Source: a bacterium (lineage in GTDB: Bacteria > Hinthialibacterota > Hinthialibacteria > OLB16). Taken from it: DNA of 64,000 bases. Below, in pieces: positions 37,287 to 48,200 of the stretch (positions within the stretch are counted from its first letter, which is position 1; the number at the start of each line of letters is the position of its first letter). The stretch is taken from assembly GCA_022072055.1 (NCBI GenBank), contig JAJVIK010000002.1, forward strand, positions 388,158-452,157. The letters run 5' to 3'. The position numbers and the translations under genes were made by a program. The notes beneath the pieces are model-generated. The model had not been told where the DNA came from, searched no databases, and was given only the letters and a program-made list of their open reading frames with translations.

Positions 37287-39819
37287 CGCTGTTGGCGCGA
37301 GACATTGCCTGAGGTGGAGCGAATTCTTCCTCCTCTGCTTAATGCTCCCGTTGTCCGCCTTGACCGCCTCAGCTGAGGAAGAGGCGATGGAGGACACTCT
37401 CCGGATTGATGTCACGGAAGGGCTCCCATCGGAATACGGACGGGTGGAGGAAATTGTCTTCGCGGTGCGCCAGCCGGGCAAGGATGGGCACTGGTACGCC
37501 AACTTCGGGTATTACGCCGAAAACACGGAACGTCTGACATATGGAGACGGCGGGCGGCTGTGCAAGCTGAACCTCAAAACGGGGCAAGTCACCCACCTCA
37601 TCGACGACCCCACTGGCGGAGTGCGCGATCCACAAGTCGATTACGACGCGAGGAAGATCCTCTTTTCCTATCGGAAGGGCGGTTCTCCCCACTATCACCT
37701 GTATGAAGTCGATTTGGATGGCGGCCACCTCCGTCAGCTCACCGACGGCGATTGCGATGACATTGAACCGAGCTACCTTCCGGACGGTGGCATTGTGTTC
37801 TGCTCCAGCCGCTGCAACCGTTGGGTGAACTGTTGGCTCACTCAGGTGGCGATCCTGTACCGCTGTGAGGCCGATGGCGGAAATGTCCGGCAAATCTCCA
37901 GCAGCGGCGAACACGACAACACCCCCTGGCCGCTCCCGGATGGGAGAATCCTCTATCAGCGCTGGGAATATGTGGACCGCAGTCAGGTCCACTACCACCA
38001 CCTCTGGACCATGAATCCGGATGGGACCAACCAGATGGTCTTCTTCGGGAACCTGAATCCGGGGATCGTGATGATCGACGCCAAACCGATCCCCGGGACT
38101 AACAGGATTCTGGCGAGTTTCTCCCCCGGTCATGGAACCAAGGAGCATGACGGCGTGGTGACCATTGTCGATCCGAGCGCCGGTCCGGATGATCCGACCC
38201 GCGCGCGGCCGGTTCATCCGTCGCGCCGGTTCCGCGACCCCTACCCGATCGCAAGCAAACTGTTCATCGCGGCGCACCGCGGGAAGCTCGTGTTGCTGAA
38301 CGAAGACGGACTCACCCGGAAGCTCTTCGAGCTGTCCGAGTTCGACAGCCTCGCGGGCCTGGAGTGTCACGAACCGCGTCCGGTTGCGCCTCGGCCTCGA
38401 GATCTTGTCATACCGCCCAAGAGCGACCCGGAAAAAGAGACCGGGCGGCTCGTTCTGTCAAACATCTATGAGGGTCGGAACATGGAGGGGGTGAGTAAGG
38501 GGGAGATCAAGAAACTCCTGGTGCTGGAGTCCCTTCCCAAACCGATCAACTTCACCGGGGGCATGGAGCCGCTCAGCTATGGGGGAACCTTCACCCTGGA
38601 GCGCGTGCTGGGGACCGTGCCGGTGGAGCCGGATGGCTCGGCCTATTTTGAGATCCCCGCCCTGCGGAGCGTGTTCCTGGTGGCGCTGGATGATCGTGAC
38701 CTCTCGGTTAAGCGGATGCAGAGCTTTCTCACCGTGCAGCCGGGAGAAGTGGTCGGCTGTGTCGGGTGTCACGAGCAACGGACCCGAACGCTGATGCCGC
38801 CTCGAGGCGATCTCATGGCGCTGGACCACCCCCCCAGCAAGATTGAACCCATCCCAGGAGTCCCCGATGTATTCGATTTTCCGCGTGACATTCAACCCAT
38901 TCTGGACCGGCATTGCGTGGGATGCCACGGTTACGAGGGGACTGAAAAGGGCGGACCGCGCGCGGGTGGAGTGATCCTGTCCGGGGATCGCGGTCCCATG
39001 TTTTCGCACAGCTATTTCACGCTCAGCGCGCGACTGCAGCTGGCCGACGGACGCAACCGGCCGGTGAGCAACTATCCGCCGCGCGGCATCGGCAGCTCGG
39101 CCAGCTCACTGATGAAAAAGATCGATGAAGGGCATCAAGGCGTTCGGCTTGCTCCGCTCGATCGGGACATGGTTCGACTCTGGATCGACACGGGGGGACC
39201 CTACCCTGGGACTTACGCCGGTCTTGGTTGCGGCATGATCGGCGGCTACGCCGAGAATGTTCTGGATCGCTCCGATCTGGAGTGGCCCAGCATGCGGGCG
39301 GCGCTGGACGCCATGGAGTCACGCTGCGGGAACTGCCACAGAGGGACCTTGGCGCTTCCCTCATCCCCCTCGGATGACATGGACATGCCGCCCTGGGCGA
39401 TCAAGTACGATGACCCGCGTTTGCGCTTTTCGCGCCACATCCTCTACAACCTGACCCACCCCGAGTTATCGCTGCTCCTTCTGGCGCCTCTTGCAAAGGA
39501 AGCAGGGGGGCATGGGATCTGCCATGCCCTGTCAGAAGGTTCGGAGACCACCGCGCAGTCACCGCCCGTTTTCAACGATCCGAACGACGCCGACTACAGG
39601 ACCATCCTTGCGGCCATTCGCGACGCGAAGGATCGCCTTGAACAGATCAAGCGGTTCGACATGCCCGGTTTCTCACCTCGGCAAGAATATGTCCGCGAGA
39701 TGCGCCGCTATGGGATCTTGCCGGGAGAAGGTGACCTGGACCAGGCGCTTGATCCCTATGTCCTTGATCGGGCCTACTGGCAATCTCTTTGGCACCAACC
39801 CTCGGGGGGAACTCGATGA
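37273..39819 (+). CDS. Hydrazine synthase alpha-like secreted trihaem protein 2
   Basis: Product of 848 residues from ATG 37273, which overlaps the end of the previous paralogue by 14 bases and follows AGGGAAG. Signal peptide core FFLLCLMLPLSALTASA. A six-bladed TolB-like propeller (YEVDLDGGHLRQLTDGDCDDIEPSYLPDG and relatives) is followed by LGTVPVEPDGSAYFEIPA and haem motif CVGCH at 496-500, then CVGCH at 548-552 and an extra CGNCH at 685-689. The third motif is absent from the two sister proteins. Periplasmic location is expected because c-haem attachment occurs there. Function is unknown; a redox step in carbohydrate or nitrogen chemistry is possible. Confidence 0.85.
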   Translation: MMEDDAVGARHCLRWSEFFLLCLMLPLSALTASAEEEAMEDTLRIDVTEGLPSEYGRVEEIVFAVRQPGKDGHWYANFGYYAENTERLTYGDGGRLCKLNLKTGQVTHLIDDPTGGVRDPQVDYDARKILFSYRKGGSPHYHLYEVDLDGGHLRQLTDGDCDDIEPSYLPDGGIVFCSSRCNRWVNCWLTQVAILYRCEADGGNVRQISSSGEHDNTPWPLPDGRILYQRWEYVDRSQVHYHHLWTMNPDGTNQMVFFGNLNPGIVMIDAKPIPGTNRILASFSPGHGTKEHDGVVTIVDPSAGPDDPTRARPVHPSRRFRDPYPIASKLFIAAHRGKLVLLNEDGLTRKLFELSEFDSLAGLECHEPRPVAPRPRDLVIPPKSDPEKETGRLVLSNIYEGRNMEGVSKGEIKKLLVLESLPKPINFTGGMEPLSYGGTFTLERVLGTVPVEPDGSAYFEIPALRSVFLVALDDRDLSVKRMQSFLTVQPGEVVGCVGCHEQRTRTLMPPRGDLMALDHPPSKIEPIPGVPDVFDFPRDIQPILDRHCVGCHGYEGTEKGGPRAGGVILSGDRGPMFSHSYFTLSARLQLADGRNRPVSNYPPRGIGSSASSLMKKIDEGHQGVRLAPLDRDMVRLWIDTGGPYPGTYAGLGCGMIGGYAENVLDRSDLEWPSMRAALDAMESRCGNCHRGTLALPSSPSDDMDMPPWAIKYDDPRLRFSRHILYNLTHPELSLLLLAPLAKEAGGHGICHALSEGSETTAQSPPVFNDPNDADYRTILAAIRDAKDRLEQIKRFDMPGFSPRQEYVREMRRYGILPGEGDLDQALDPYVLDRAYWQSLWHQPSGGTR

Positions 39820-41648
39820 GAAGCTCACGTCACATCCGTCCACTGATCTGCGCCGCCCTGTTTGCCCACGGCGCTTGGTGCCAGGACTACCTCTCTCCAC
39901 TTGCGCTGGCGGCTGACCCCGCGCGTGGGACTCTCTATATCGCGGAGTTTACAGGGCATCGCGTGGATGTCTTTGATATCCGCGCCTGTACGGTTACCGC
40001 CGCCATCGCGGTTTCCGGTCCACCCAGCGGGCTCGCGGTGTCGCCTGACTCGAACAAGTTGTATGTCACCCTGGCCTCTCCGGAGGGACAGGTCGCCATA
40101 ATCGACCTCAAGACAAATCAAGTCGTGGAACAGATCCGCATGGGGCACACTCCCGCCGCCCCGGTGCTCGATCCGGAGGGGAAGCGACTGTTTGTCTGTT
40201 GCCGTTTTGAAAACAAGTTGAAAGCGGTGGATCTGGAAACTCACAAGGTCTCGGCTGAGATCAACGCGCTTCGTGAACCCTTCGCCGCCGCGATCACCCC
40301 CGATGGAAAGACCCTCATGGTCGCGAACCTGCTCCCCGAGGGGCCCTCCAACGCCGACATTGTGGCGGGGGCGGTGACCCTGATCGACACGGCTTCCATG
40401 AAAGTCGCCGCGAATATCCGTCTCCCCAACGGGAGCACCGCGCTGCAGGGAATCTGCATCTCGCCGGACGGCAAATTCGCTTATGTGACCCACACCCTCG
40501 GAAGGTACCGCCTCCCCGCCACGCAGATCGACCGAGGTTGGATCAACACCAACGCGGTCAGCATGGTGGATGTTGAGAAGAGGACTTTCTTGAACACATT
40601 CCTTCTGGACAACATCGATCAGGGGGCCGCCAACCCTTGGGGAGTCGTCTGCACGCCGGATGGCTGCTTCCTTTGTGTGGCCGAAGCGGGAGGCCATGAG
40701 GTCAGCGTGATTGATCGCGAGGGCCTCCACGAAAAGCTGGCCAAGGTCGCGGCGGGTGAAAGAGTCTCCGAGACCACACTGGCTTGGGAAGATGTTCCCA
40801 ACGATCTGGCCTTCCTGGTGGGATTGCGCAAGCGGGTTCCGCTTGAGGGCAAGGGGCCTCGCGGGATTGCGGTTGTGGGCCGGGCGGCTTATGTCGCCGA
40901 ATACTTTTCCGACAGTATCGGCATAGTCGATCTGAATTCCGATTCATCCGCCAAGGCGCGCGCGATTCCCCTTGGGCCACCTCTCCCCATCACCCCGGTT
41001 CGTTGGGGGGAAATGCTGTTTCATGACGCCTCCATCTGTTTTCAGCGGTGGCAGAGCTGCGCGAGCTGCCATCCGGGTGAGGCGCGGGTGGATGGACTCA
41101 ACTGGGACCTCTTGAACGATGGGATCGGCACCCCCAAGAACACCAAGAGCATGCTCTTCGCCCACCAAGCCCCTCCCACCACGATTACGGGAATCCGACC
41201 GAGCGCGGAAACCTCGGTCCGCGCGGGGATTCGGAACATCCTGTTCGCCACCCGTCCGGATGAGGAAGCCTCGGCCATCGATGCTTACCTCAAGTCCCTT
41301 GTTCCGGCGCCCAGTCCCCGGCTGGTGAACGGCCAATTGAGCGAGAGCGCCCGACGGGGACGTGAGGTCTTCGAGAAAGCGCGTTGCGCCACTTGCCACA
41401 AGGGTCCGCTCTACACCGACATGCTGAAATACGATGTCGGGACGGGACGCGGCAACGAGGCGGACAAAGCCTTCGACACCCCGACCCTTGCCGAGGTCTG
41501 GCGGACCGCGCCGTACCTTTACGATGGACGCGCGGCGGACATGCGCGAGCTCCTGACCATTCACAATTGGAAGGACAGGCACGGGACAACCTCGGAATTG
41601 ACCGACCAAGAGCTGAACGACCTGATCGAGTTCCTCCTGTCGATCTGA
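39816..41648 (+). CDS. Secreted YVTN-propeller / dihaem peroxidase-like protein
   Basis: Product of 610 residues from ATG 39816, which forms an ATGA overlap with the previous gene. After a signal peptide (RPLICAALFAHGAWC) comes a seven-bladed YVTN-type propeller (GTLYIAEFTGHRVDVFD, PSGLAVSPDSNKLYVTL, and similar repeats). The C-terminal third resembles cytochrome c peroxidase/MauG: haem motifs CASCH at 415-419 and CATCH at 524-528, with FDTPTLAEVWRTAPYLYDGRAADM near the end. It would take or give electrons in the periplasm, perhaps to the HZS-alpha-like proteins encoded on both sides. The propeller may hold it on a partner or the cell surface. Confidence 0.87.
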   Translation: MRSSRHIRPLICAALFAHGAWCQDYLSPLALAADPARGTLYIAEFTGHRVDVFDIRACTVTAAIAVSGPPSGLAVSPDSNKLYVTLASPEGQVAIIDLKTNQVVEQIRMGHTPAAPVLDPEGKRLFVCCRFENKLKAVDLETHKVSAEINALREPFAAAITPDGKTLMVANLLPEGPSNADIVAGAVTLIDTASMKVAANIRLPNGSTALQGICISPDGKFAYVTHTLGRYRLPATQIDRGWINTNAVSMVDVEKRTFLNTFLLDNIDQGAANPWGVVCTPDGCFLCVAEAGGHEVSVIDREGLHEKLAKVAAGERVSETTLAWEDVPNDLAFLVGLRKRVPLEGKGPRGIAVVGRAAYVAEYFSDSIGIVDLNSDSSAKARAIPLGPPLPITPVRWGEMLFHDASICFQRWQSCASCHPGEARVDGLNWDLLNDGIGTPKNTKSMLFAHQAPPTTITGIRPSAETSVRAGIRNILFATRPDEEASAIDAYLKSLVPAPSPRLVNGQLSESARRGREVFEKARCATCHKGPLYTDMLKYDVGTGRGNEADKAFDTPTLAEVWRTAPYLYDGRAADMRELLTIHNWKDRHGTTSELTDQELNDLIEFLLSI

Positions 41649-41671
41649 GGCGGCCCGTGAAAGAGAAAGTG

Positions 41672-42769
41672 ATGAGAGAAACCGCTACCGAGGGAATCCG
41701 GACATTCACGCTGAGGCGGACCTTCGGCGAGGAGCGCTTCATCAGCCTCCCGCGCGCGGAGGGCGACTCCGCAGAGGTTCTTTTCGAGCGCGCGGTCTCG
41801 TTTCTGGAAGAGAGCGAGGCCTCCCTGGTCTCGGTGGAAGGCTACGGGATTCCGGGGGATTCGAGCGAAAACATCCGAACCTTGAAATCGGCGCTCGGTG
41901 GGGAGGGTTTTCCGATCACCTGGATCACTCCAACCCCTGGGGAGTTGTCGCTTGGGGGCCTTCAGGCGTGGGCGGTGAGCGGAGCGCGGGTTGAACCGAT
42001 CCGGATGGATGGACAGGTTGTCGGAAGTTGGTTTGAGGATGACCGCGCGCGTTACCTGCGCTTGGGGGGAATCATCTCCGAATCGACCGAACAAGCCAGG
42101 GACGGTCAAGCCAGGCGCGTGTTCCGGGCTCTTGAGAAAGGGCTGGAGGCTGCGGGCATGTCCTTCGCCGATGTGGTCCGCACCTGGTTTTTCATCAAGG
42201 AGATAGATGATTGGTATGCCGCCTTCAATCGGACTCGAGATGAGTTCTTTGCCGAATCGGAGATCCATGTTCGACTGATACCGGCCAGCACGGGCGTCGG
42301 ATGCGTGGATCCCTCGGGCCCCTCCCTGGTGGGTGGGCTGCTCGCCGTTCGGCCCAAGGACTCGAGGGTGTCTTCGCGGTCCGTGCCGTCGCCGTTGCAA
42401 GGGTCTCCCCTCGAATACGGCAGCTCCTTCAGCCGAGCCATGGAGGTCAACGCTCCCGACCATCGCCGTCTGCTCATATCAGGGACCGCCAGCATCTCCG
42501 GCGATGGACGCACGGTCTCTCCGGATGACACGGAGGGGCAGATCGCCAAGACCTGGGAGGTGGTCGAGTCCATCCTGAGCTCTCGCGGAATGGGATGGAG
42601 AGATGTCTCGCGGGGGATCGCTTATTTCAAACAACCCTCGGATTCGATCCTGTTCGAGAGGTTCCTGGAAACCCGGGGGATTTCTTTTCCGACAGTGTTC
42701 CATCACGCCGACATCTGCCGTCGGGACCTGCTTTTTGAACTCGAAGCGGACGCGATCCAGGAGTCGTGA
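41672..42769 (+). CDS. Tandem YjgF/RidA-fold protein (chorismatase-like arrangement)
   Basis: Product of about 365 residues from ATG 41672. Two YjgF/YER057c/UK114-type units can be seen: about residues 125-225 (LRLGGIISESTEQ, ALEKGLEAAGMSFADVVRTWFFIKEIDDWYAAFN) and about 250-360 (LLISGTASISGDG, VVESILSSRGMGWRDVSRGIAYFK). RidA proteins are single-unit imine deaminases, while proteins with paired units include the FkbO/Hyg5 chorismatases, so either chemistry is possible. No signal peptide is visible, in contrast to the secreted neighbours. It sits 23 bases after the peroxidase-like gene and is probably co-transcribed. Why a cytosolic YjgF protein belongs to this locus is not evident. Confidence 0.7.
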   Translation: MRETATEGIRTFTLRRTFGEERFISLPRAEGDSAEVLFERAVSFLEESEASLVSVEGYGIPGDSSENIRTLKSALGGEGFPITWITPTPGELSLGGLQAWAVSGARVEPIRMDGQVVGSWFEDDRARYLRLGGIISESTEQARDGQARRVFRALEKGLEAAGMSFADVVRTWFFIKEIDDWYAAFNRTRDEFFAESEIHVRLIPASTGVGCVDPSGPSLVGGLLAVRPKDSRVSSRSVPSPLQGSPLEYGSSFSRAMEVNAPDHRRLLISGTASISGDGRTVSPDDTEGQIAKTWEVVESILSSRGMGWRDVSRGIAYFKQPSDSILFERFLETRGISFPTVFHHADICRRDLLFELEADAIQES

Positions 42770-42812
42770 CAACGGAGATCAGCAAACCGGAGCGGTTAAA
42801 GGAGGGTCCATC

Positions 42813-45173
42813 ATGGCGCGAATCGAAAGGAGCCTGAACCACGGTCGAGGGTTGTGCTTTCCCCGCCTGTGCGGAATTGCCCTCATTCTGGGCGTGGCTT
42901 TCTGCGCGCGCGCCACGGCTGAGCGGAGTCTGAGGGATCTGATCGAAGCGGATTGGGTGGACCGCGACCAGGAATACCGCGCCGCAAACGGCGCGGAATC
43001 GTTTTCCCTCGCGCACACACGGAGCATTCTGGAACGCGCGGAGAGGGTCACGGCGCGGCTTGCTCCGAGCGCGGCCGCCGCGCGCCTCGAGGCCCTGCGC
43101 GTTGAGCTTGAAGCTTTGAAGAAAGATCTCGCTCGCGTGGAATCCATGCCGGAGGCGAGCGAAGAAACGCGGGGAAGGCTTTATCTTTCCGCCCGAGAAG
43201 TTGCGCGTCGGATTGCCTTCACCAATCCGCTCCTGGATATGGACAAGATTCTCTTCATCAAACGTCACCACCCCAAAGGGGTTTTTCATATGTGCGACCA
43301 GTTCTATGGATTCAACGCGGTTTCCGGTGGAGGTCTCTATGTCCTGGCCGATCCGTTCGGCGAGGCCCCCAAGGTGATCGACCTGTTGAAAGACTCGGTG
43401 GTCGAGTCGGGCCGTCTCAAAGGGCGGAAGCTGGAAGGCGGGGCATTCCTTTCCCCGGAGCTGTCGTTCGACGGGAAGACCATCCTGTTCGCTTATTCCG
43501 AGGCGAAGGGGAAGGATCTCGAGTGGACACCCGAAAGCTGTTTCCACCTGTTCCGGGTGAACATCGATGGGACCGGGCTGGTTCAGCTCACCGATGGCCC
43601 TTGGGATGATTTCGATCCCTGCTTTCTTCCCGATGGGCGCGTGGCCTTCATCAGCGAACGCCGCGGAGGGTATCTCCGCTGTGGCCGCCACTGCCCCACG
43701 TACACCCTGTATGGGATGGACTCGGATGGAACCAACATCACCTGTCTGAGCTTTCATGAGACGCACGAGTGGCAGCCGAGCGTGGCGAACGACGGCATGC
43801 TTGTGTACACGCGCTGGGACTATGTGGATCGGGACACGAATATCGCCCACCACATCTGGATTTGTTTCCCGGATGGACGCGACCCGCGCTCCTTTCACGG
43901 CAACTATCCCAACCGAAGGGAAGATCGGCCCTGGATGGAGATGGACATCCGCGCCATTCCCGGCTCGCGGAAATTCGTGGCCACCGCGGCCGCGCATCAC
44001 GGTCACGCCCTCGGATCGCTGGTGTTGATCAATCCGGAGGTTGAAGATGACGGCTCCATGTCCCAGCTTGCGAGGCTGACGCCCGAGGTCCCTTTCCCGG
44101 AGGCGGAGAGGAACATTCGCCCGATCAAGGATTGCATGGTCTATGGAACCGCTTGGCCGCTCAGCGAGCAGGATTTTCTGTGCGTTTATGACTCGCGGGC
44201 CTCGAATCACGGGATCTATTGGATCGACGCCGAGGGAAACCGGGAACTGGTTTATCGCGATCCAACCATCCCCTGCCTTTCCCCGATGCCGCTTCGGTCC
44301 CGGCCCACTCCGCCCGTGATCCCCAGACAAACGGGGGGAGAGGTTCCCGCCACCATCGCGCTGATGAATGTGTACAACAGCGACTTCGAATGGCCCGAGG
44401 GAACCCAGATCGCTTCCCTCAGGGTCCTGCAGGTCTTGCCCAAGACCACTCCACCCCCCAATGAACCGAGGATCGGAGTCGCCGAACAAACCAACGCCCG
44501 CGCGGTGTTGGGGACTGTCCCGGTGGAAAGCGACGGCAGCGCGTATTTCGAGGCGCCCGTTGGCAAGGAGCTCTATTTCCAGGCCCTCGACCCAAATGGC
44601 CTGGCGGTTCAGTCCATGCGCTCGGGAACCTATCTCCACCCGGGAGAGAGACTCACGTGCCTGGGATGCCATGAGCCCAAACATCGCGCCCCGACCCGGA
44701 CCCCTGAGGTTCCGCTCGCGCTCCAGCGGCCTCCCTCGCGGATCGAACCGGATCTCGATGGCTCCAACCCCTTCAGTTTTGTTCGATTGGTTCAACCGGT
44801 CTTGGACCGTCACTGTGTCGGCTGCCACCAGAAAGAGGGAGCCTTGGATTTGGCGGGAGTGATCGAGGGGGATTACGGCTGGACACGCGCCTACCGCAAT
44901 CTGGCGGGCGAGTATGGCTTCTACTTCCATGTCCGAAACGGCTCTTTTCCGGATGGGGATCATGGCGGCGGCCGGACTCTTCCGGGTCGATTTGGAGCGC
45001 GCGCCTCGAAACTGCTCGGATACCTGAACGCCAACCATTACGGAGTCCACCTTTCACCCGAGGAATCCCACCGGGTGACCCTGTGGCTCGACTGCAACTC
45101 CGAGTTTTACGGCGCGTACGAGGATCCGGAGGCCCAGGCCAGGGGCGAGAGGGTGATCCCCTCGCTCGATTAG
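42813..45173 (+). CDS. Hydrazine synthase alpha-like secreted dihaem protein 3
   Basis: Product of 786 residues from ATG 42813, preceded by AAAGGAGG. Signal peptide core LCGIALILGVAFCARATA. A helical segment of about 100 residues replaces the discoidin domain of paralogue 1, then the propeller (VNIDGTGLVQLTDGPWDDFDPCFLPDG, YTRWDYVDRDTN) and the middle domain (LGTVPVESDGSAYFEAPVG) with CLGCH at 616-620. The second haem motif CVGCH is at 668-672, in DRHCVGCHQKEG. The shared LLDMDKILFIKRH and LLDFDSILFTKRV segments show that paralogues 1 and 3 are closest to each other. It precedes the GH106-like gene by 64 bases. Confidence 0.85.
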   Translation: MARIERSLNHGRGLCFPRLCGIALILGVAFCARATAERSLRDLIEADWVDRDQEYRAANGAESFSLAHTRSILERAERVTARLAPSAAAARLEALRVELEALKKDLARVESMPEASEETRGRLYLSAREVARRIAFTNPLLDMDKILFIKRHHPKGVFHMCDQFYGFNAVSGGGLYVLADPFGEAPKVIDLLKDSVVESGRLKGRKLEGGAFLSPELSFDGKTILFAYSEAKGKDLEWTPESCFHLFRVNIDGTGLVQLTDGPWDDFDPCFLPDGRVAFISERRGGYLRCGRHCPTYTLYGMDSDGTNITCLSFHETHEWQPSVANDGMLVYTRWDYVDRDTNIAHHIWICFPDGRDPRSFHGNYPNRREDRPWMEMDIRAIPGSRKFVATAAAHHGHALGSLVLINPEVEDDGSMSQLARLTPEVPFPEAERNIRPIKDCMVYGTAWPLSEQDFLCVYDSRASNHGIYWIDAEGNRELVYRDPTIPCLSPMPLRSRPTPPVIPRQTGGEVPATIALMNVYNSDFEWPEGTQIASLRVLQVLPKTTPPPNEPRIGVAEQTNARAVLGTVPVESDGSAYFEAPVGKELYFQALDPNGLAVQSMRSGTYLHPGERLTCLGCHEPKHRAPTRTPEVPLALQRPPSRIEPDLDGSNPFSFVRLVQPVLDRHCVGCHQKEGALDLAGVIEGDYGWTRAYRNLAGEYGFYFHVRNGSFPDGDHGGGRTLPGRFGARASKLLGYLNANHYGVHLSPEESHRVTLWLDCNSEFYGAYEDPEAQARGERVIPSLD

Positions 45174-45237
45174 AGCGCCGAGAGCTCGGACGCATGACTA
45201 AGACAAACGAATTCCAACGAGCACCAAGGAGTGGAAC

Positions 45238-48200
45238 ATGCCCAATCCAATCAGGCGAATCTTGAACGTTCTTGGGGTCATCCTTGTGATCCTGGGTCTC
45301 TTTGGAGCCGGTTTGTCCGACGCGCTCTGCGCGCCAACGGTTGAGGAACTTGCGTCCGGGTTCGGCAATCCCCCGGAGGAGGCCAAACCGTGGGTCTACT
45401 GGTTCTGGCTGAACGGCAACATCACCAAGGAGGGAATCACCGCAGATCTGGAGGCCATGAAGCGGGTCGGGATCGGTGGGGTCCTGATCATGGAGGTGGA
45501 CCAGGGGGTCCCGCTCGGTCCGGTCGATTTCATGAGCGAGCCGTGGCGCGACCTGTTCCGGCACGTGGTCGCGGAATCGGAACGGCTGGGGCTTCAGGTG
45601 AACATGAACAACGACGCGGGCTGGAACGGTAGCGGCGGACCCTGGATCAAGCCGGAAGAGTCCATGCAGAAAGTGGTCTGGTCGGAAATTGAAGTCGAAG
45701 GCCCCAAGCGTTTCGAGGGGGCGCTTCCCCAACCCGAGACCGTGGCCGGTTATTACAGGGATATCTCGCTTCTGGCGTTCCCTTCGCCGGGTAATTACCG
45801 CATCGGGAGGATTCGCGCCAAGGCCTGCTACAACGCGGCGGGGAGCGGCCCCGCCGACCAGACTGTCCTGCCGCCGGAAATGCGGATCGAACAAGACCGG
45901 GTGATCGATCTGAGCTCCGCGATGGCGAAGGACGGACACCTCGCATGGGATGTCCCATCCGGCAAGTGGACTCTGGTTCGCTTCGGTCACACCAGCACGG
46001 GGATTGAGAACGCCCCCTCCCCGGCTAGCGGTCGCGGATTGGAGTGCGACAAGCTCAGCAAGGAGGGGATCGAGGCCAACTTCAACGGGATGATGGGCAA
46101 GCTCATCGCGGATGTGGGCGGTTCGGCGGGCAAGACCTTGGTCGCCACCCACATCGACAGTTGGGAGAACGGCGCGCAGAACTGGACCATGAAAATGCGC
46201 GAGGAGTTCAGTGGGAGACGCGGGTATGACCCCCTCCCATACCTGCCGGTGATCACCGGGCGAGTTGTCGAGACCCTTGAGCTCTCCGAGCGCTTTCTCT
46301 GGGATCTCCGTCAAACCATCTCCGACCTGGTGGTGGAGAATTACGCGGGCCATCTGCGGACTCTCGCCCAGCGGCATGGCCTTCGGCTTTCGATCGAGGC
46401 CTATGGGGGTCCCTGTGACGACCTGCCTTATGCCGGCCAAGCGGATGAGCCGATGTGCGAGTTCTGGATGGGCGGCGGAGCGATGCACACCTGCAAGGAG
46501 ATGGCTTCCGCCGCGCACATTTACGGTAAACCGATCCTGGGGGCGGAGGCCTTCACGGCGGGGGATGAGGAAAAGTGGAAGGAGCATCCCGCCTCGATCA
46601 AGGCGCTTGGCGACCAGGCGTTCTGCGATGGGGTGAATCGCTTCGTGTTCCACCGTTACGCGATGCAGCCCTGGCTGGACCGTCAACCCGGAATGACCAT
46701 GGGCCCTTGGGGGATTCACTACGAGCGAACTCAGACCTGGTGGGAATGGTCCGCAGGCTGGCATGAATACCTCGCGCGCTGCCAATACCTGCTGCGGCAG
46801 GGCCTCTTTGTGGCCGATGTCTGTTTCCTGCAGCCGGAAAGCAGCCCTCAGGGATTCGTGAGTCACCCCGCGCTTCCGTATGACTATGACAACTGCAGCG
46901 CCGACACCTTGCTTACCCGGATGACTGTCCGGGATGGGAAACTGGCGCTCCCGGATGGCCTCAGCTATCGCCTTCTGGTCCTGCCTCAGCTCCGAACCAT
47001 GACCCCCCAACTGCTCGGTAAGATCAAGGAGCTGGTGGCTGCCGGCGCCACCGTGATCGGACCCAAGCCGGATCGAGCCCCGGGACTTTCGGATTACCCG
47101 AATTGCGATGTTCAGGTCAACCGGATTGCCGCCGAACTCTGGGGAGAAGGCGAGCCTTCCGGCGAGATTGAAGAACGCGCATACGGCAAGGGCCGTGTGA
47201 TCAACGGAGCGGGAATCGAACGTCAGACAGACCTCGCGTGCGCATCCAGAAATCCCTTGGAGCAGGCCAAGTGGATCTGGCATGACGAGGGGAATCCCGC
47301 GATCGAGGCGCCGGTGGCGAAGCGCTTCTTCCGGCGGACACTGGCCGTGGAAGAGGGGGCCCAAATCGAATCCGCGCGTGTGGTCATGACCGCCGACAAC
47401 GCCTTTGAGCTTTGGATCAACGGTCAACCGGTTGGGTCGGGAGAGGAAATCAACCGCAACCATGTCTTTGATGTCACCGCCTTGGTCAAACCGGGAGCCA
47501 ACATACTCGCGGTGGCGGCCGAGAACAAACGCGACAGGCCGAACCCGGCCGGACTGATACTTTCCCTCACTGTCCAGTTGGTTGGAGGCAAGTCCCTCGA
47601 AGTGAACAGCGACAATACCTGGGAAAGCGGAACAACCGCCCCAGCCAACTGGACCGTGGCGGAAGGGGTGTTGGAGGGGTGGGGGAAGGCGCAGGAGCTC
47701 GGTCCGTTGGGGACTCCTCCCTGGGACACTGTGGCAAGCGCGGTCTCCGCCACATTCCCTGATAGCGCCGTGATCCGCAAAGTCCTCGAAGGTATGGGTG
47801 TTCCCCCGGATTTTTCGTGTCTGGGGGGTCTGCGCTACATCCATCGCGCCGTGGGAGACACCGACCTGTATTTCGTGGCCAATCCTCAACCCCATCCGGT
47901 GGAAGCGGTCTGCGCCTTCCGAGTGGGCGAAAAACATCCCGAGTTCTGGCGGCCGGAGAGCGGAGTTCGAGAGCGCGCGGTTGTCTATGAGCAGCGCGAT
48001 GACGGAGTTCGATTGCCCCTGCCTCTCGGCCCCAGCGAATCGGTTTTTGTTGTGTTTCGGAAGGCGAAGGGGGACACGGATCCGGTCGTGAGCGTCACTC
48101 GCGACGGCAACCCGGTGTTGTCGGTCTCGGAGCGAAGCGCGAAGATCCTGATTGAGAAGGCTGTTTACGGCATCCTCGGCGATCCCCAACGCACGCGCGA

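Noticed and set aside
42627-45050. Open frame of 807 codons on the minus strand
   Set aside because: Antisense to HZS-alpha-like protein 3, which has a signal peptide and haem motifs; the minus frame has no family features.
34389-45173. True hydrazine synthase and an anammox lifestyle
   Set aside because: No beta/gamma subunit, hydrazine dehydrogenase or ladderane genes are seen, and the residue four after the first haem motif is not Tyr.
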